A stretch of DNA of 64,000 bases from CAILUG01 sp903844415 (GTDB lineage: Bacteria > Pseudomonadota > Gammaproteobacteria > Pseudomonadales > Pseudohongiellaceae), in NCBI GenBank assembly GCA_947477655.1, contig CANJTS010000003.1:1-64000 (forward strand), given 5' to 3'. The position numbers and the translations under genes were made by a program. Positions 36,329 to 44,210 of this stretch are shown here, piece by piece. Each line of letters begins with the position of its first letter. The first letter of the stretch is position 1. Under the pieces are notes generated by a model. The model had not been told where the DNA came from. It searched no databases and saw only the letters and a list, made by a program, of their open reading frames with translations.

Positions 36329-36877
36329 CTATCTCTTACGGAGGATAAAAGTTGTAGTTTCGCCAGCTGAGGTCTCGTGGCGCCTTACATATTCGATCAC
36401 TATATTTTCATCAAAATATACAGCCAATCCTTCAATGATCCCAAGCATAAATGGGGTAAATCCCTTTCTGGTGCTGCGGTATAAAATGTGCAGTGTGGAA
36501 GGGTCAATTCTTTTTGTTTCAATTATGGGTGGTGCATAATTAATAAAAACAGATGCAATTTGTTCGTGCATGGAATTGATGTTTGTTAACAATTCAAAGC
36601 TGTTTTTCCCAAATTGATTGATTAAGTTTGAATAATTAGTTTTCGCAGTCTTAAGTACCCAATAAATACCGAATTCTTTCAGAAATTGCTCGGCAGGAAT
36701 GTTCAATATTTTGGACGCGGTGCTAATTAGGGAATATGCGATGTTATCAGAGTAGTTATTAAGGGAAAGAAACGCTTCATCATCTGCTTTTGAGTTTATA
36801 AATACCTCTTCCCATTTGGCTTTCCCGTGCTTCTCACAAATCATGTCCTGTAGACTTTTATGTATCATTCCATACAT
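36329..36877 (-). CDS. Heme nitric oxide-binding (H-NOX) sensor protein
   Basis: A 182-residue stand-alone H-NOX protein. His104 in NINSMHEQIA is the proximal heme ligand, and the YRSTR sequence at 133-137 is the porphyrin-propionate Y-x-S-x-R motif. The start MYGMIHKSLQDMI is typical. It binds NO at ferrous heme and alters the activity of a partner kinase. The gene lies between the HPt gene and the hybrid kinase on one strand, with two bases before the kinase, which supports a complex. The name hnoX would be reasonable but is not fixed. Confidence 0.94.
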   Translation of the reverse strand: MYGMIHKSLQDMICEKHGKAKWEEVFINSKADDEAFLSLNNYSDNIAYSLISTASKILNIPAEQFLKEFGIYWVLKTAKTNYSNLINQFGKNSFELLTNINSMHEQIASVFINYAPPIIETKRIDPSTLHILYRSTRKGFTPFMLGIIEGLAVYFDENIVIEYVRRHETSAGETTTFILRKR

Positions 36878-36929
36878 GACTATCCTCCACAGTATTCATC
36901 GATTGCACAAATATTCTTCAATGCATAAT

Positions 36930-37343
36930 TTATGTAGTGCCAATATCAGTTGCCAATTTCTCGGTCCATCTTTTTATTGCAAGGCTGGTCAAATCCAAAG
37001 CGTTAATCGATTTATTAACAAAAGCGACACTTTCTTCTGTGTTGTGGAGCTTTAAATTTACTTCAAGTACCTTGAGTTTTTCAAATAGTTGCATGGCGCC
37101 GATCATGGCTGCAGTCGAGCTAGTTTTATGTGCGCAGTTCAATAGCTCGTCTCGATTATCAAGCTGATAGACATTCTTGATCAAAACATTTTTCAACGCT
37201 GGCAGAGAATCCAAAAACTTAAGATAGAGTCGCAGTAATTGCGCTTTATCGGTTGTTTCAATTCTTATCTGGAGAGCTGTGTTGTCAAAAATCACACATG
37301 CATCGTCTTTTTTAGATGTATTTTTTATATTTTCTGAAAACAT
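36930..37343 (-). CDS. Histidine phosphotransfer (HPt) domain protein
   Basis: The 137-residue protein contains a single HPt helical bundle. The phosphoacceptor is His72 in CAHKTSSTAAMIGAMQLFEK, which fits the A-H-x-x-x-x-x-x-x-x-x-G-A pattern, and the closing KVLE agrees. It is the first gene of the H-NOX cluster and probably shuttles phosphate from the receiver domain of the hybrid kinase to a response regulator encoded elsewhere. Overall resemblance to other HPt proteins is modest, and no other domain is present. Confidence 0.82.
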   Translation of the reverse strand: MFSENIKNTSKKDDACVIFDNTALQIRIETTDKAQLLRLYLKFLDSLPALKNVLIKNVYQLDNRDELLNCAHKTSSTAAMIGAMQLFEKLKVLEVNLKLHNTEESVAFVNKSINALDLTSLAIKRWTEKLATDIGTT

Positions 37344-37365
37344 TTAGAGGTATATCCCTCAGCTG

Positions 37366-37394
37366 TTTATAAAATACTAAGTAATCATTGTCTC
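37366..37394 (-). promoter_or_regulatory. Candidate promoter of the H-NOX cluster
   Basis: On the minus strand GAGACA (37394-37389) and TATAAA (37371-37366) are 17 bases apart, a sigma-70-like pair. Transcription would start near 37359, a short distance before the HPt start at 37343. A GAGGG at 37360-37356 could be the ribosome binding site but lies close to the predicted start, so the fit is imperfect. Confidence 0.35.
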
Positions 37395-37871
37395 GATTTG
37401 TATTTTTGGATTGACTTGCCAGAATACCAACATTGTCACCCCAGCTACTCTTGCCGTCTATATTAACTCCTATGACCTGTCTCTTAACGAGTGTAAAAAC
37501 GTCATATTAATGCGTAAGGTCGACATGGTTAGCCCAGTTATAAGTAAACCTGAGGATCAAAAACCTTTTCGATGTTAAGTTTTTTCATTAATGGGTGCTC
37601 AGGCTTTTTTAGTTGGAAAAGTAGAGAATTACCTAAGTAGATATAGGTAACAAAGTTGTTATCCACATGCCAACATTCAGTCAGACTTTACCTTACCTTT
37701 TACGTTGCTACAAATCTGAATCAAATGGGGAAATAATCACGAATGGGTTGTGACATGGTTGCATATATTGCAATACTTAGGGTTATAAGAAGCTGTCTGC
37801 CGTAGCACATCCAAACTGAGCAATACCAGCACACTACTTCACTTTATTACCGTCGATTCCGGATCCTAACC
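37395..37871. other. Intergenic region between divergent H-NOX cluster and secreted-protein operon
   Basis: About 480 bases between two divergent transcription units. A single perfect DnaA box (TTATCCACA, 37659-37667) is present but stands alone. I see no coding frame, tRNA or terminator. The right end must hold the promoter for the gene at 37872, but I could not assign one. Confidence 0.5.
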
Positions 37872-39002
37872 ATGATAAACCGTGTAGATATTGCCCGCCG
37901 GTCTGGCAGTGCAGCCATTATTTTGCTGCTAACAGTTACACCAGTATTGGCTCACCATCCCATCCAAGCCAAGTTTGATGAAAGTCGTTCACTGACCCTG
38001 ACTGGCACCATCACTGAAATTGATTGGTCCAATCCGCATGCTCACATTTTCATTAACGTTGCTGGAGCGGATTTGACCTTGGCCAATTGGGCAATTGAGC
38101 TTGAAAGCACCATAGAACTTGAATTGAGCGGTTTCAGTACTGAAACAGTGAGTATAGGCGATATCATCACTGTCGAAGGTCCAGTTGCTATCAATGGCAG
38201 TAAACAAATCTGGGGCGAGACGGTAATGGCAGCTGGCAAACCAGTTTTTGCCATTGCAGATAATGTATTTGCAACATTGCTAGCAAGCAGTCCCGCCGGA
38301 CCTCTCCCGCGCTGGCCTGACAATCAGCCTAGACTAGGGCCTCCTGTGGGAGCCACGGGCTATTGGACACTACCAAGCGCCACGAGTTTGGTGGAAGTAG
38401 GTGTCACAGTTCCTATGGATCAACATGGTCAATTGGGCAACCTAGCAGACGCAGCCAAAGTGGCCCCGTTCCAGGCCTGGGCGCTTGATGTTTATAAACT
38501 ACGTCAAGGCAATCATCAAAAAGATGATCCCTCTTTCCTTTATTGCATACCTCCAGCCGGCCCTAGAATGTTTCAGAATTCTTTTGGACTACAGTTTGTA
38601 GAACAACGAGAGCGTGAGCGGATTTTTATTTTGGCGGCAGGTGGCAATGGTAATTGGCGCCAGATTCATACCGATGGCCGCGATCAGGTAGGACAAGTGT
38701 CGGGAGATGATAATAACCCGCTGTTTTTTGGCCGATCGGTTGCTAAATGGGAAGGTGACACCCTGGTGGTCGATTCCAAAGGTTTTAATGAAGGGTTCTG
38801 GTTTTCCAATGGTGGCCTGCCACATACCTCACAGTTACATCTGGTCGAGCGCTTCACACGTCTGGATCTCAACACATTGAATTACGCAGTTACTGTCGAT
38901 GATCCAGGTGCTTATACACGCGAATGGACCAGTAGTTGGACCCTGCAGTGGGTGCCTGGCTTAGAATTGCCCGAATATTACTGTCAAGACAACAGGCCTT
39001 GA
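37872..39002 (+). CDS. Fusion of DUF6152 domain and GHWEGDTL-family domain, secreted
   Basis: The 376-residue protein joins the two families that are otherwise separate genes. The signal peptide ends TPVLA and the mature chain begins HHPIQAKFDE, followed by GTITEIDWSNPH: a complete DUF6152 domain to about residue 125. From about residue 140 the larger family begins (LPRWPDNQPRLGPP, then YCIPPAGPR, HTDGRD, SVAKWEGDTLVVDS, HTSQLH, DDPGAYT and YYCQDN). The core His of GHWEGDTL is Lys here. The fusion is strong evidence that the two families work in one process or complex. It starts a three-gene run with the genes at 39050 and 39958. Enzymatic function unknown. Confidence 0.87.
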   Translation: MINRVDIARRSGSAAIILLLTVTPVLAHHPIQAKFDESRSLTLTGTITEIDWSNPHAHIFINVAGADLTLANWAIELESTIELELSGFSTETVSIGDIITVEGPVAINGSKQIWGETVMAAGKPVFAIADNVFATLLASSPAGPLPRWPDNQPRLGPPVGATGYWTLPSATSLVEVGVTVPMDQHGQLGNLADAAKVAPFQAWALDVYKLRQGNHQKDDPSFLYCIPPAGPRMFQNSFGLQFVEQRERERIFILAAGGNGNWRQIHTDGRDQVGQVSGDDNNPLFFGRSVAKWEGDTLVVDSKGFNEGFWFSNGGLPHTSQLHLVERFTRLDLNTLNYAVTVDDPGAYTREWTSSWTLQWVPGLELPEYYCQDNRP

Positions 39003-39049
39003 TTAACAGTGTTTCAGGGTTACGAAAATCTTTCGCAAGGAGAAATCAG

Positions 39050-39877
39050 GTGCAAATAAAATTTAGGCAAATATTTACTACTTTTTCGCTAGTGCCATTA
39101 TTGTTTTTGGCCACTACAACAACTTTTGCCGCAGAACCAGAGGCCCCACCATCTTTGCCAGCACCACGGCATGCTGATGGTCGAATCAATTTTGGGCCTC
39201 CTGAAGGTGAAGCCGGATTTTGGGCTAGACGTACAGCGAATTTAGTCATCAACCCCAATTCCTACGAGGCACGTGCCACACTAAGATCACCTATTCACAT
39301 AGATGCTGTGCCGTTGCAACCATGGGCACTAGCAATGACAAATTTTCGCCATAGTCTTTATCTGGCCAGTGAGCCTTATACTCGGTGCAAACCAGCGGGT
39401 GGTCCACGTCAAATCATGTCGCCTTATGGGTTCGAAATAATCGACATGCCAGAACTAGAGAGGGTTTATATATTAACCATTTCCAATGCGATGACTTATC
39501 GCATTATTTATATGGACGGTCGTGAACATCCTGCAAATTTGCATCCCTCTTATTTCGGTCACTCAGTGGGTCACTGGGAGGGCGATACCTTGGTGGTCGA
39601 TACCATCGGCATGAATGAATCATCCTGGATGAGTCGGGACGGCTTGCCAAGCACAGATCAATTACATCTGACAGAAAGATTTACCCGTGAGAATAAAGAT
39701 ACCATGCAATACAAAGTCACCATTGATGATCCAGGGGCCTACACAGCACCCTGGGAAAGTGGCTTTGTAGTAGGTTGGTCTGATGGGGAAGAAATGTTCG
39801 AATACGTATGCCAGGAAAACAATTTGTCGCCTGAGTCCATGCTGGGTGAAGGTCGTATAAGTACAATTGTGCCCTAA
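39050..39877 (+). CDS. Secreted GHWEGDTL-family protein (hypothetical)
   Basis: The GTG at 39050 is chosen because AAGGAG precedes it at a proper distance; an upstream frame opening at 38936 lies inside the previous gene. The product has 275 residues with a signal peptide ending TTFAA. Motifs run PAPRHADGRINFG, RCKPAGGPR, MDGREHP, SVGHWEGDTLVVDT, DQLHL, DDPGAYT and YVCQENN. Both conserved cysteines are kept. It follows the fusion gene by 47 bases and is followed after 80 bases by another small secreted protein, so the three are probably one operon. Function unknown. Confidence 0.82.
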   Translation: MQIKFRQIFTTFSLVPLLFLATTTTFAAEPEAPPSLPAPRHADGRINFGPPEGEAGFWARRTANLVINPNSYEARATLRSPIHIDAVPLQPWALAMTNFRHSLYLASEPYTRCKPAGGPRQIMSPYGFEIIDMPELERVYILTISNAMTYRIIYMDGREHPANLHPSYFGHSVGHWEGDTLVVDTIGMNESSWMSRDGLPSTDQLHLTERFTRENKDTMQYKVTIDDPGAYTAPWESGFVVGWSDGEEMFEYVCQENNLSPESMLGEGRISTIVP

Positions 39878-39957
39878 TCATAAGCATACATTTGCCAACT
39901 TCAAGATGACGAAATTAGTGCAAAAAAAGATAAATAAACTTAGCGCAGGAATTTGCC

Positions 39958-40362
39958 ATGTATAAATTTATGATGGGTTTTTTATTAACTCTGGTGTGTT
40001 TTATTTCTACGGCGGTGGCGCAAGAAGGGCATCCGCTTGTCGGTACTTGGCAGGGCGAATGGGGTTCCACTACTGCTGATAGTAATTTTCTGACTATCAT
40101 CATGTACTGGGATGGTAAGGCTATAACTGGACTGGTCAATCCCGGGCCAGACTCCACTTCATTACAAACAGTACAGCTTGACTCTTCAAGTTGGACAGTA
40201 ACGATTGAAACCGACCTAAAGGATGAGGCAGGCACTGCTTTTCATTTTAAAGCAAAGGGTATGCTGGAGAATATAGGTTCGCAAACTCGATCTTTACATG
40301 GCGAGTGGCAGCATGAAAGTGGCAAGGGAAATTTCACTCTTACACGGCAAAGCGGGACTTGA
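39958..40362 (+). CDS. Small secreted beta-rich protein (hypothetical)
   Basis: A 134-residue protein with a signal peptide ending TAVAQ. The mature chain contains HPLVGTWQGEWG, then YWDGKAITGLVNPGP and LHGEWQHESGKGNFTLTRQ: repeated G-x-W strands that suggest a small lipocalin-like barrel. I recall similar proteins near DUF6152 genes in other bacteria but cannot name a family. GCAGGA lies seven bases before the ATG. It closes the probable operon that begins with the fusion protein, so it may be a third component. Confidence 0.72.
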   Translation: MYKFMMGFLLTLVCFISTAVAQEGHPLVGTWQGEWGSTTADSNFLTIIMYWDGKAITGLVNPGPDSTSLQTVQLDSSSWTVTIETDLKDEAGTAFHFKAKGMLENIGSQTRSLHGEWQHESGKGNFTLTRQSGT

Positions 40363-40384
40363 GGAAAGGCAGGATCTAAGGGTT

Positions 40385-40882
40385 TTACAGCACCAGTGCT
40401 TGCAGACGCCGTAAAATTTGCAGCGCTAGTTCTCGCCGCATCTCCTGTTGAATAATTTTAGCCTCATCGGTTTTGGCTACAGCATTTTCTGGATCTGCCA
40501 GATATACCTTTTCCAAGGTAATGATCTCAGGTTCAATCAGGATGGTGGCAGAATTATTTAATTGAAACTGCACACTCATGCTCAATTCATATTCACCAGC
40601 ACGAGCCTGACTGTTTACGCTCAGTGCGCGTTCAAAAAATTGTTCAGAGCCCACCTGCAAGCGATAATCAGTAACTCCCCCTGCATCTAAAACTACTTTG
40701 TTGTTGCGTAACACGCGGCGTAATTCTCGCACGAAAGCACTGTTTGGATCTGCGCTTTGCACCTGTAAGGATTGTAATGCCAAAGGTAATTCGGCACTGC
40801 CGCGCAAAGTAAAACCACAAGCACTCAACAAGCCAATTACTGTCAGTGTGATTAAGAGGCGGAATCCGGTGGATGTTTGCAC
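40385..40882 (-). CDS. lptE: LPS-assembly lipoprotein LptE
   Basis: The 165-residue protein has a lipoprotein signal peptide with lipobox LSAC followed by GFTLRG, the classical LptE start, and the expected alpha/beta fold (LRRVLRNNKV, ELSMSVQFQLN). It plugs and stabilises LptD in the outer membrane for LPS insertion. It lies 112 bases after leuS in the same direction, as in E. coli and Pseudomonas. The holA gene that normally follows is 16 kb away. Confidence 0.92.
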   Translation of the reverse strand: MQTSTGFRLLITLTVIGLLSACGFTLRGSAELPLALQSLQVQSADPNSAFVRELRRVLRNNKVVLDAGGVTDYRLQVGSEQFFERALSVNSQARAGEYELSMSVQFQLNNSATILIEPEIITLEKVYLADPENAVAKTDEAKIIQQEMRRELALQILRRLQALVL

Positions 40883-40994
40883 GTTTTGTCCTCGACAAAT
40901 GCTGCTTAAGCTTGAGTGTGAAGTTTATATTGGATATTGCCCATCGCACTTATGAGGCAGCAACGAAAGCTAGTCTCTATTTTTATGCCAATTT

Positions 40995-43472
40995 TCAGCT
41001 CACCACAATGTTAATCAGACGATCTGGAACCACGATCACTTTGCGCACAGTGAAACCGTTAGTAAATTTGAGGATGGTCTCATTAGAAAAAGCTGCAGCC
41101 TCAATAGATTCCTTGCTACTGCCGGCAGCTAATTCCAGCACAGTACGCAATTTGCCATTAACCTGAGCAGCAATGCTGACCTTGTTTTGCACCAGCGCAC
41201 TTTCATCATAACCGGGCCATGCTGCATCGATGACCGCGCCCTGTTTGCCCAGATGGTGCCAGAGCACATGACACATATGCGGCACGATGGGAGCCAATAA
41301 CAACACCATCGCTTCCATTGCTTCCTGCACAACGGCCTGATGTTGGCCGCCGTCTTGTACTATTTGCGTGGTGCAATATTTGCTGAGATCGTTATACAGT
41401 TCCATCACTGCCGCAATTGCAGTATTGAATACCTGACGGCGCTCATAATCATCGCTTACCTTTTTTATGGTGCTGTGGGTTTTCAGTCGTAATTCTTTTT
41501 GCACCTCGTTCAATTGGGCAAGTACCAGCGGCGCTGGAGCGGGGCTGAAGCTGCCAATAATTTTCCATAGTCTTTTAAGGAAACGATAAGCTCCTTCTAC
41601 TCCACTATCGGACCATTCCAAACTCTGGTCAGGTGGCGACGTAAACATCATGTACATACGCACAGTATCAGCGCCGTATTGTGCAATCAGACCTTCTGGG
41701 TCGACAGTATTGCCTTGCGACTTCGACATTTTGGTGCCGTCTTTAAGCACCATACCCTGGGTGAGCAGACGTTTAAATGGCTCATCAGTAGTAACCAGGC
41801 CTTCGTCGCGCAACAGTTTGTGGAAGAAGCGCGAGTACAATAAATGTAGGATGGCGTGTTCAATACCTCCGATGTATTGGTCAACATCCAGCCAATAAGA
41901 TACCTCTTTCTTGTTCAGCATTCCCTCGGCATAACGGGCACAAGTAAACCTAGTGTAATACCACGACGATTCCATAAAAGTGTCGAAGGTATCTGTTTCA
42001 CGCTCTGCTTTACCACCGCAACTTGGGCAAATGCAGTTGATAAAAGAGTCCATTTTTTTGATAGGGGAGCCACTACCATCAAATTCCACGTCCACTGGCA
42101 AGATCACAGGCAAATCTGCGTCAGGTACACGTACGGCACCACAAGAGTTGCAATTGATAATTGGGATGGGAGTGCCCCAATAACGTTGGCGACTGACTCC
42201 CCAGTCGCGCAAACGAAAATTCACCGTCTTGCGGCCGGTGCCTTGCGTCAGGAAATACGTGGTCAGTTGTTCAAACGCCTGCTTAAAATTAAGACCTGTA
42301 TAAATACCCGAATCGATCAAGAGGCCCTTGTCGACAAAAGCTGCTTTTTTGATATCACAATTTTGATGACCACCGGGCATAATTACCTGTTTTATGGCGA
42401 GCTTATATTTCTGTGCAAACTCGTAATCACGTTGGTCATGCGCGGGCACAGACATCACAGCACCAGAGCCATAAGACATCAGCACAAAATTGGCAACCCA
42501 CACAGGCACTAGTTCTCCTGTTAGGGGATGAATGGCTTTAATGCCGGTATCCATACCTTCTTTTTCGAGCGTGGCCATGTCGGCTTCGGCGAGTTTGATG
42601 TTGTCCTGGCGTTTGATAAATGCAGCTAAAGCAGGGTTACTGGTGGCTGCTTGTAGGGCCAGTGGATGTTGTGCAGCAATTGCACAATAGGTAACACCCA
42701 TAATGGTATCTGGGCGGGTCGTATAAACGGTGAAAATGTCCTTGCTGCCGGCCACCTTAAATTCAAACTCAAGACCTTCGGAGCGGCCAATCCAGTTTTG
42801 TTGCATCACCCGTACGCGTTCCGGCCAACCGTCGAGTTTGTCGAGATCACGCAGTAGCTCATCTGCATAGTCGGTAATTTTGATGAACCACTGTGGAATT
42901 TTGCGGCGTTCCACTAAAGCGCCGGAACGCCATCCACGCCCGTCAATCACTTGTTCATTGGCAAGCACGGTCTGATCAAACGGATCCCAGTTCACTTCAG
43001 CGTCTTTTTTGTAGACTAGACCTTTCTCAAACAGGCGACAGAAAAACCATTGTTCCCAGCGGTAATAATCGGGATGGCACGTGGCAATCTCGCGATCCCA
43101 ATCGTAGGCATAACCAAGTTGCTGCAATTGCTTGCGCATGTAGGCAATGTTTTCATAGGTCCATTGGGCGGGCGGAACGTTATGTTTCATGGCTGCATTT
43201 TCTGCGGGCAGACCAAACGCATCCCAACCCATTGGCTGCAACACATTAAAGCCACGCATACGCTGAAAACGCGAAATTACATCGCCAATGGTGTAGTTGC
43301 GGACATGTCCCATGTGTAACCTGCCGCTGGGATAGGGAAACATGGAGAGGCAGTAAAACTTTGGTTTGGCAAGGTTGACTTCAACTTTGAAGCTGCCGTG
43401 TTCGCGCCAATAGTCTTGGGCAGCGGTTTCAACTTCTTTGGGGGTATAGTCTTCAGAGATGGATAGGGACAT
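40995..43472 (-). CDS. leuS: Leucyl-tRNA synthetase
   Basis: The 825-residue class I synthetase has the HMGH signature (53-56), the KMSKS loop at 581-585, an editing (CP1) domain in between with TTRPDTIMG, and a C-terminal anticodon region. The length is slightly shorter than the 860 residues of E. coli. It charges tRNA-Leu. Several long antisense reading frames inside the gene are artefacts. lptE is downstream. Confidence 0.97.
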   Translation of the reverse strand: MSLSISEDYTPKEVETAAQDYWREHGSFKVEVNLAKPKFYCLSMFPYPSGRLHMGHVRNYTIGDVISRFQRMRGFNVLQPMGWDAFGLPAENAAMKHNVPPAQWTYENIAYMRKQLQQLGYAYDWDREIATCHPDYYRWEQWFFCRLFEKGLVYKKDAEVNWDPFDQTVLANEQVIDGRGWRSGALVERRKIPQWFIKITDYADELLRDLDKLDGWPERVRVMQQNWIGRSEGLEFEFKVAGSKDIFTVYTTRPDTIMGVTYCAIAAQHPLALQAATSNPALAAFIKRQDNIKLAEADMATLEKEGMDTGIKAIHPLTGELVPVWVANFVLMSYGSGAVMSVPAHDQRDYEFAQKYKLAIKQVIMPGGHQNCDIKKAAFVDKGLLIDSGIYTGLNFKQAFEQLTTYFLTQGTGRKTVNFRLRDWGVSRQRYWGTPIPIINCNSCGAVRVPDADLPVILPVDVEFDGSGSPIKKMDSFINCICPSCGGKAERETDTFDTFMESSWYYTRFTCARYAEGMLNKKEVSYWLDVDQYIGGIEHAILHLLYSRFFHKLLRDEGLVTTDEPFKRLLTQGMVLKDGTKMSKSQGNTVDPEGLIAQYGADTVRMYMMFTSPPDQSLEWSDSGVEGAYRFLKRLWKIIGSFSPAPAPLVLAQLNEVQKELRLKTHSTIKKVSDDYERRQVFNTAIAAVMELYNDLSKYCTTQIVQDGGQHQAVVQEAMEAMVLLLAPIVPHMCHVLWHHLGKQGAVIDAAWPGYDESALVQNKVSIAAQVNGKLRTVLELAAGSSKESIEAAAFSNETILKFTNGFTVRKVIVVPDRLINIVVS

Positions 43473-43535
43473 TGGCTTTACTGTTGCTTAAAAATTGACC
43501 GCGAAGAATACCAAACAAAGCACTGTTGCCTCCAC

Positions 43536-43549
43536 CACCCAATTGGGTG
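43536..43549. repeat. Perfect 14-base palindrome
   Basis: CACCCAATTGGGTG reads the same on both strands and lies between the end of the GNAT gene and the leuS start. It could be an operator, but no regulator is known for it, and no T-tract follows, so it is not a terminator. Confidence 0.35.
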
Positions 43550-43564
43550 TGAGAGTCAAATTTT

Positions 43565-44038
43565 CTAAAGCACTTTGTGCATGCGCCAGGCATCTTGACC
43601 GTCTTCGTAATAGTCGGGGATGCTGGCAAAACTTACATAATGTAATTTTTTATAGAGAGCGATGGCGCTAATGTTGCCTTTGGCTACTTCTAACCGGATA
43701 TGAGTGCATCCTTGTTGTTTGCCTTTTTTTGCCGCGCGCTCAAGTAATTTACCCCCCAAGCCCATGCCGCGGGCCTTAGGCGCAATGGCCAGCGAATAAG
43801 CACGAACAACTGTGCTGTTCTTACGGGTAAAGGCCAAACAATAGCCAAGCAGTTGTCCAGGGCTAGCAGTTGCATTGGCAACCAAAAGAATACCATTGCT
43901 AGCGTTAATCCAATGGCGCATACGGCGCTCATTCAATCGTTCACCGGTAAAACTGAGGTTTTCAAGGGCCAGTAGATTAGCGAGATCTGCCGCGCGTGCC
44001 GGGCGAATATGGCAGGATAGTTTTGGGGAAGTTTTCAT
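43565..44038 (-). CDS. GNAT family N-acetyltransferase (RimI-like)
   Basis: The 157-residue protein has the GNAT fold: the acetyl-CoA-binding region LAIAPKARGMGLGGKLLERA and the late ISAIALYKKLHY with the conserved Tyr. RimI-like enzymes acetylate protein N-termini or small amines; the substrate here is unknown. It is divergent from a RimK-like ATP-grasp gene, and such pairs have been noted in the literature on peptide-ligase neighbourhoods, so the two may act together. Confidence 0.85.
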   Translation of the reverse strand: MKTSPKLSCHIRPARAADLANLLALENLSFTGERLNERRMRHWINASNGILLVANATASPGQLLGYCLAFTRKNSTVVRAYSLAIAPKARGMGLGGKLLERAAKKGKQQGCTHIRLEVAKGNISAIALYKKLHYVSFASIPDYYEDGQDAWRMHKVL

Positions 44039-44210
44039 CAGTAATGCTAACGAGCAAAATGGGGGGGATTAATCGCTAACTAGTGGCTGGACTGGTGTTA
44101 AGAACTAAAGTCAGGATTCTAACACCGCGCTCGATATTCCGTCTTGCTTTAGGTTGAAAAAAAGGCATACTGCGGTCGTATCAGGCACGAGTAGGGAGAC
44201 CACGAAATAC

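Noticed and set aside
37659..37667. Perfect DnaA box TTATCCACA
   Set aside because: A single box with no cluster of boxes, AT-rich unwinding element or dnaA/gidA neighbours does not make a replication origin.
41856..42512. 218-codon plus-strand frame inside leuS
   Set aside because: It is antisense to a well-conserved synthetase gene, has no ribosome binding site and no family resemblance.
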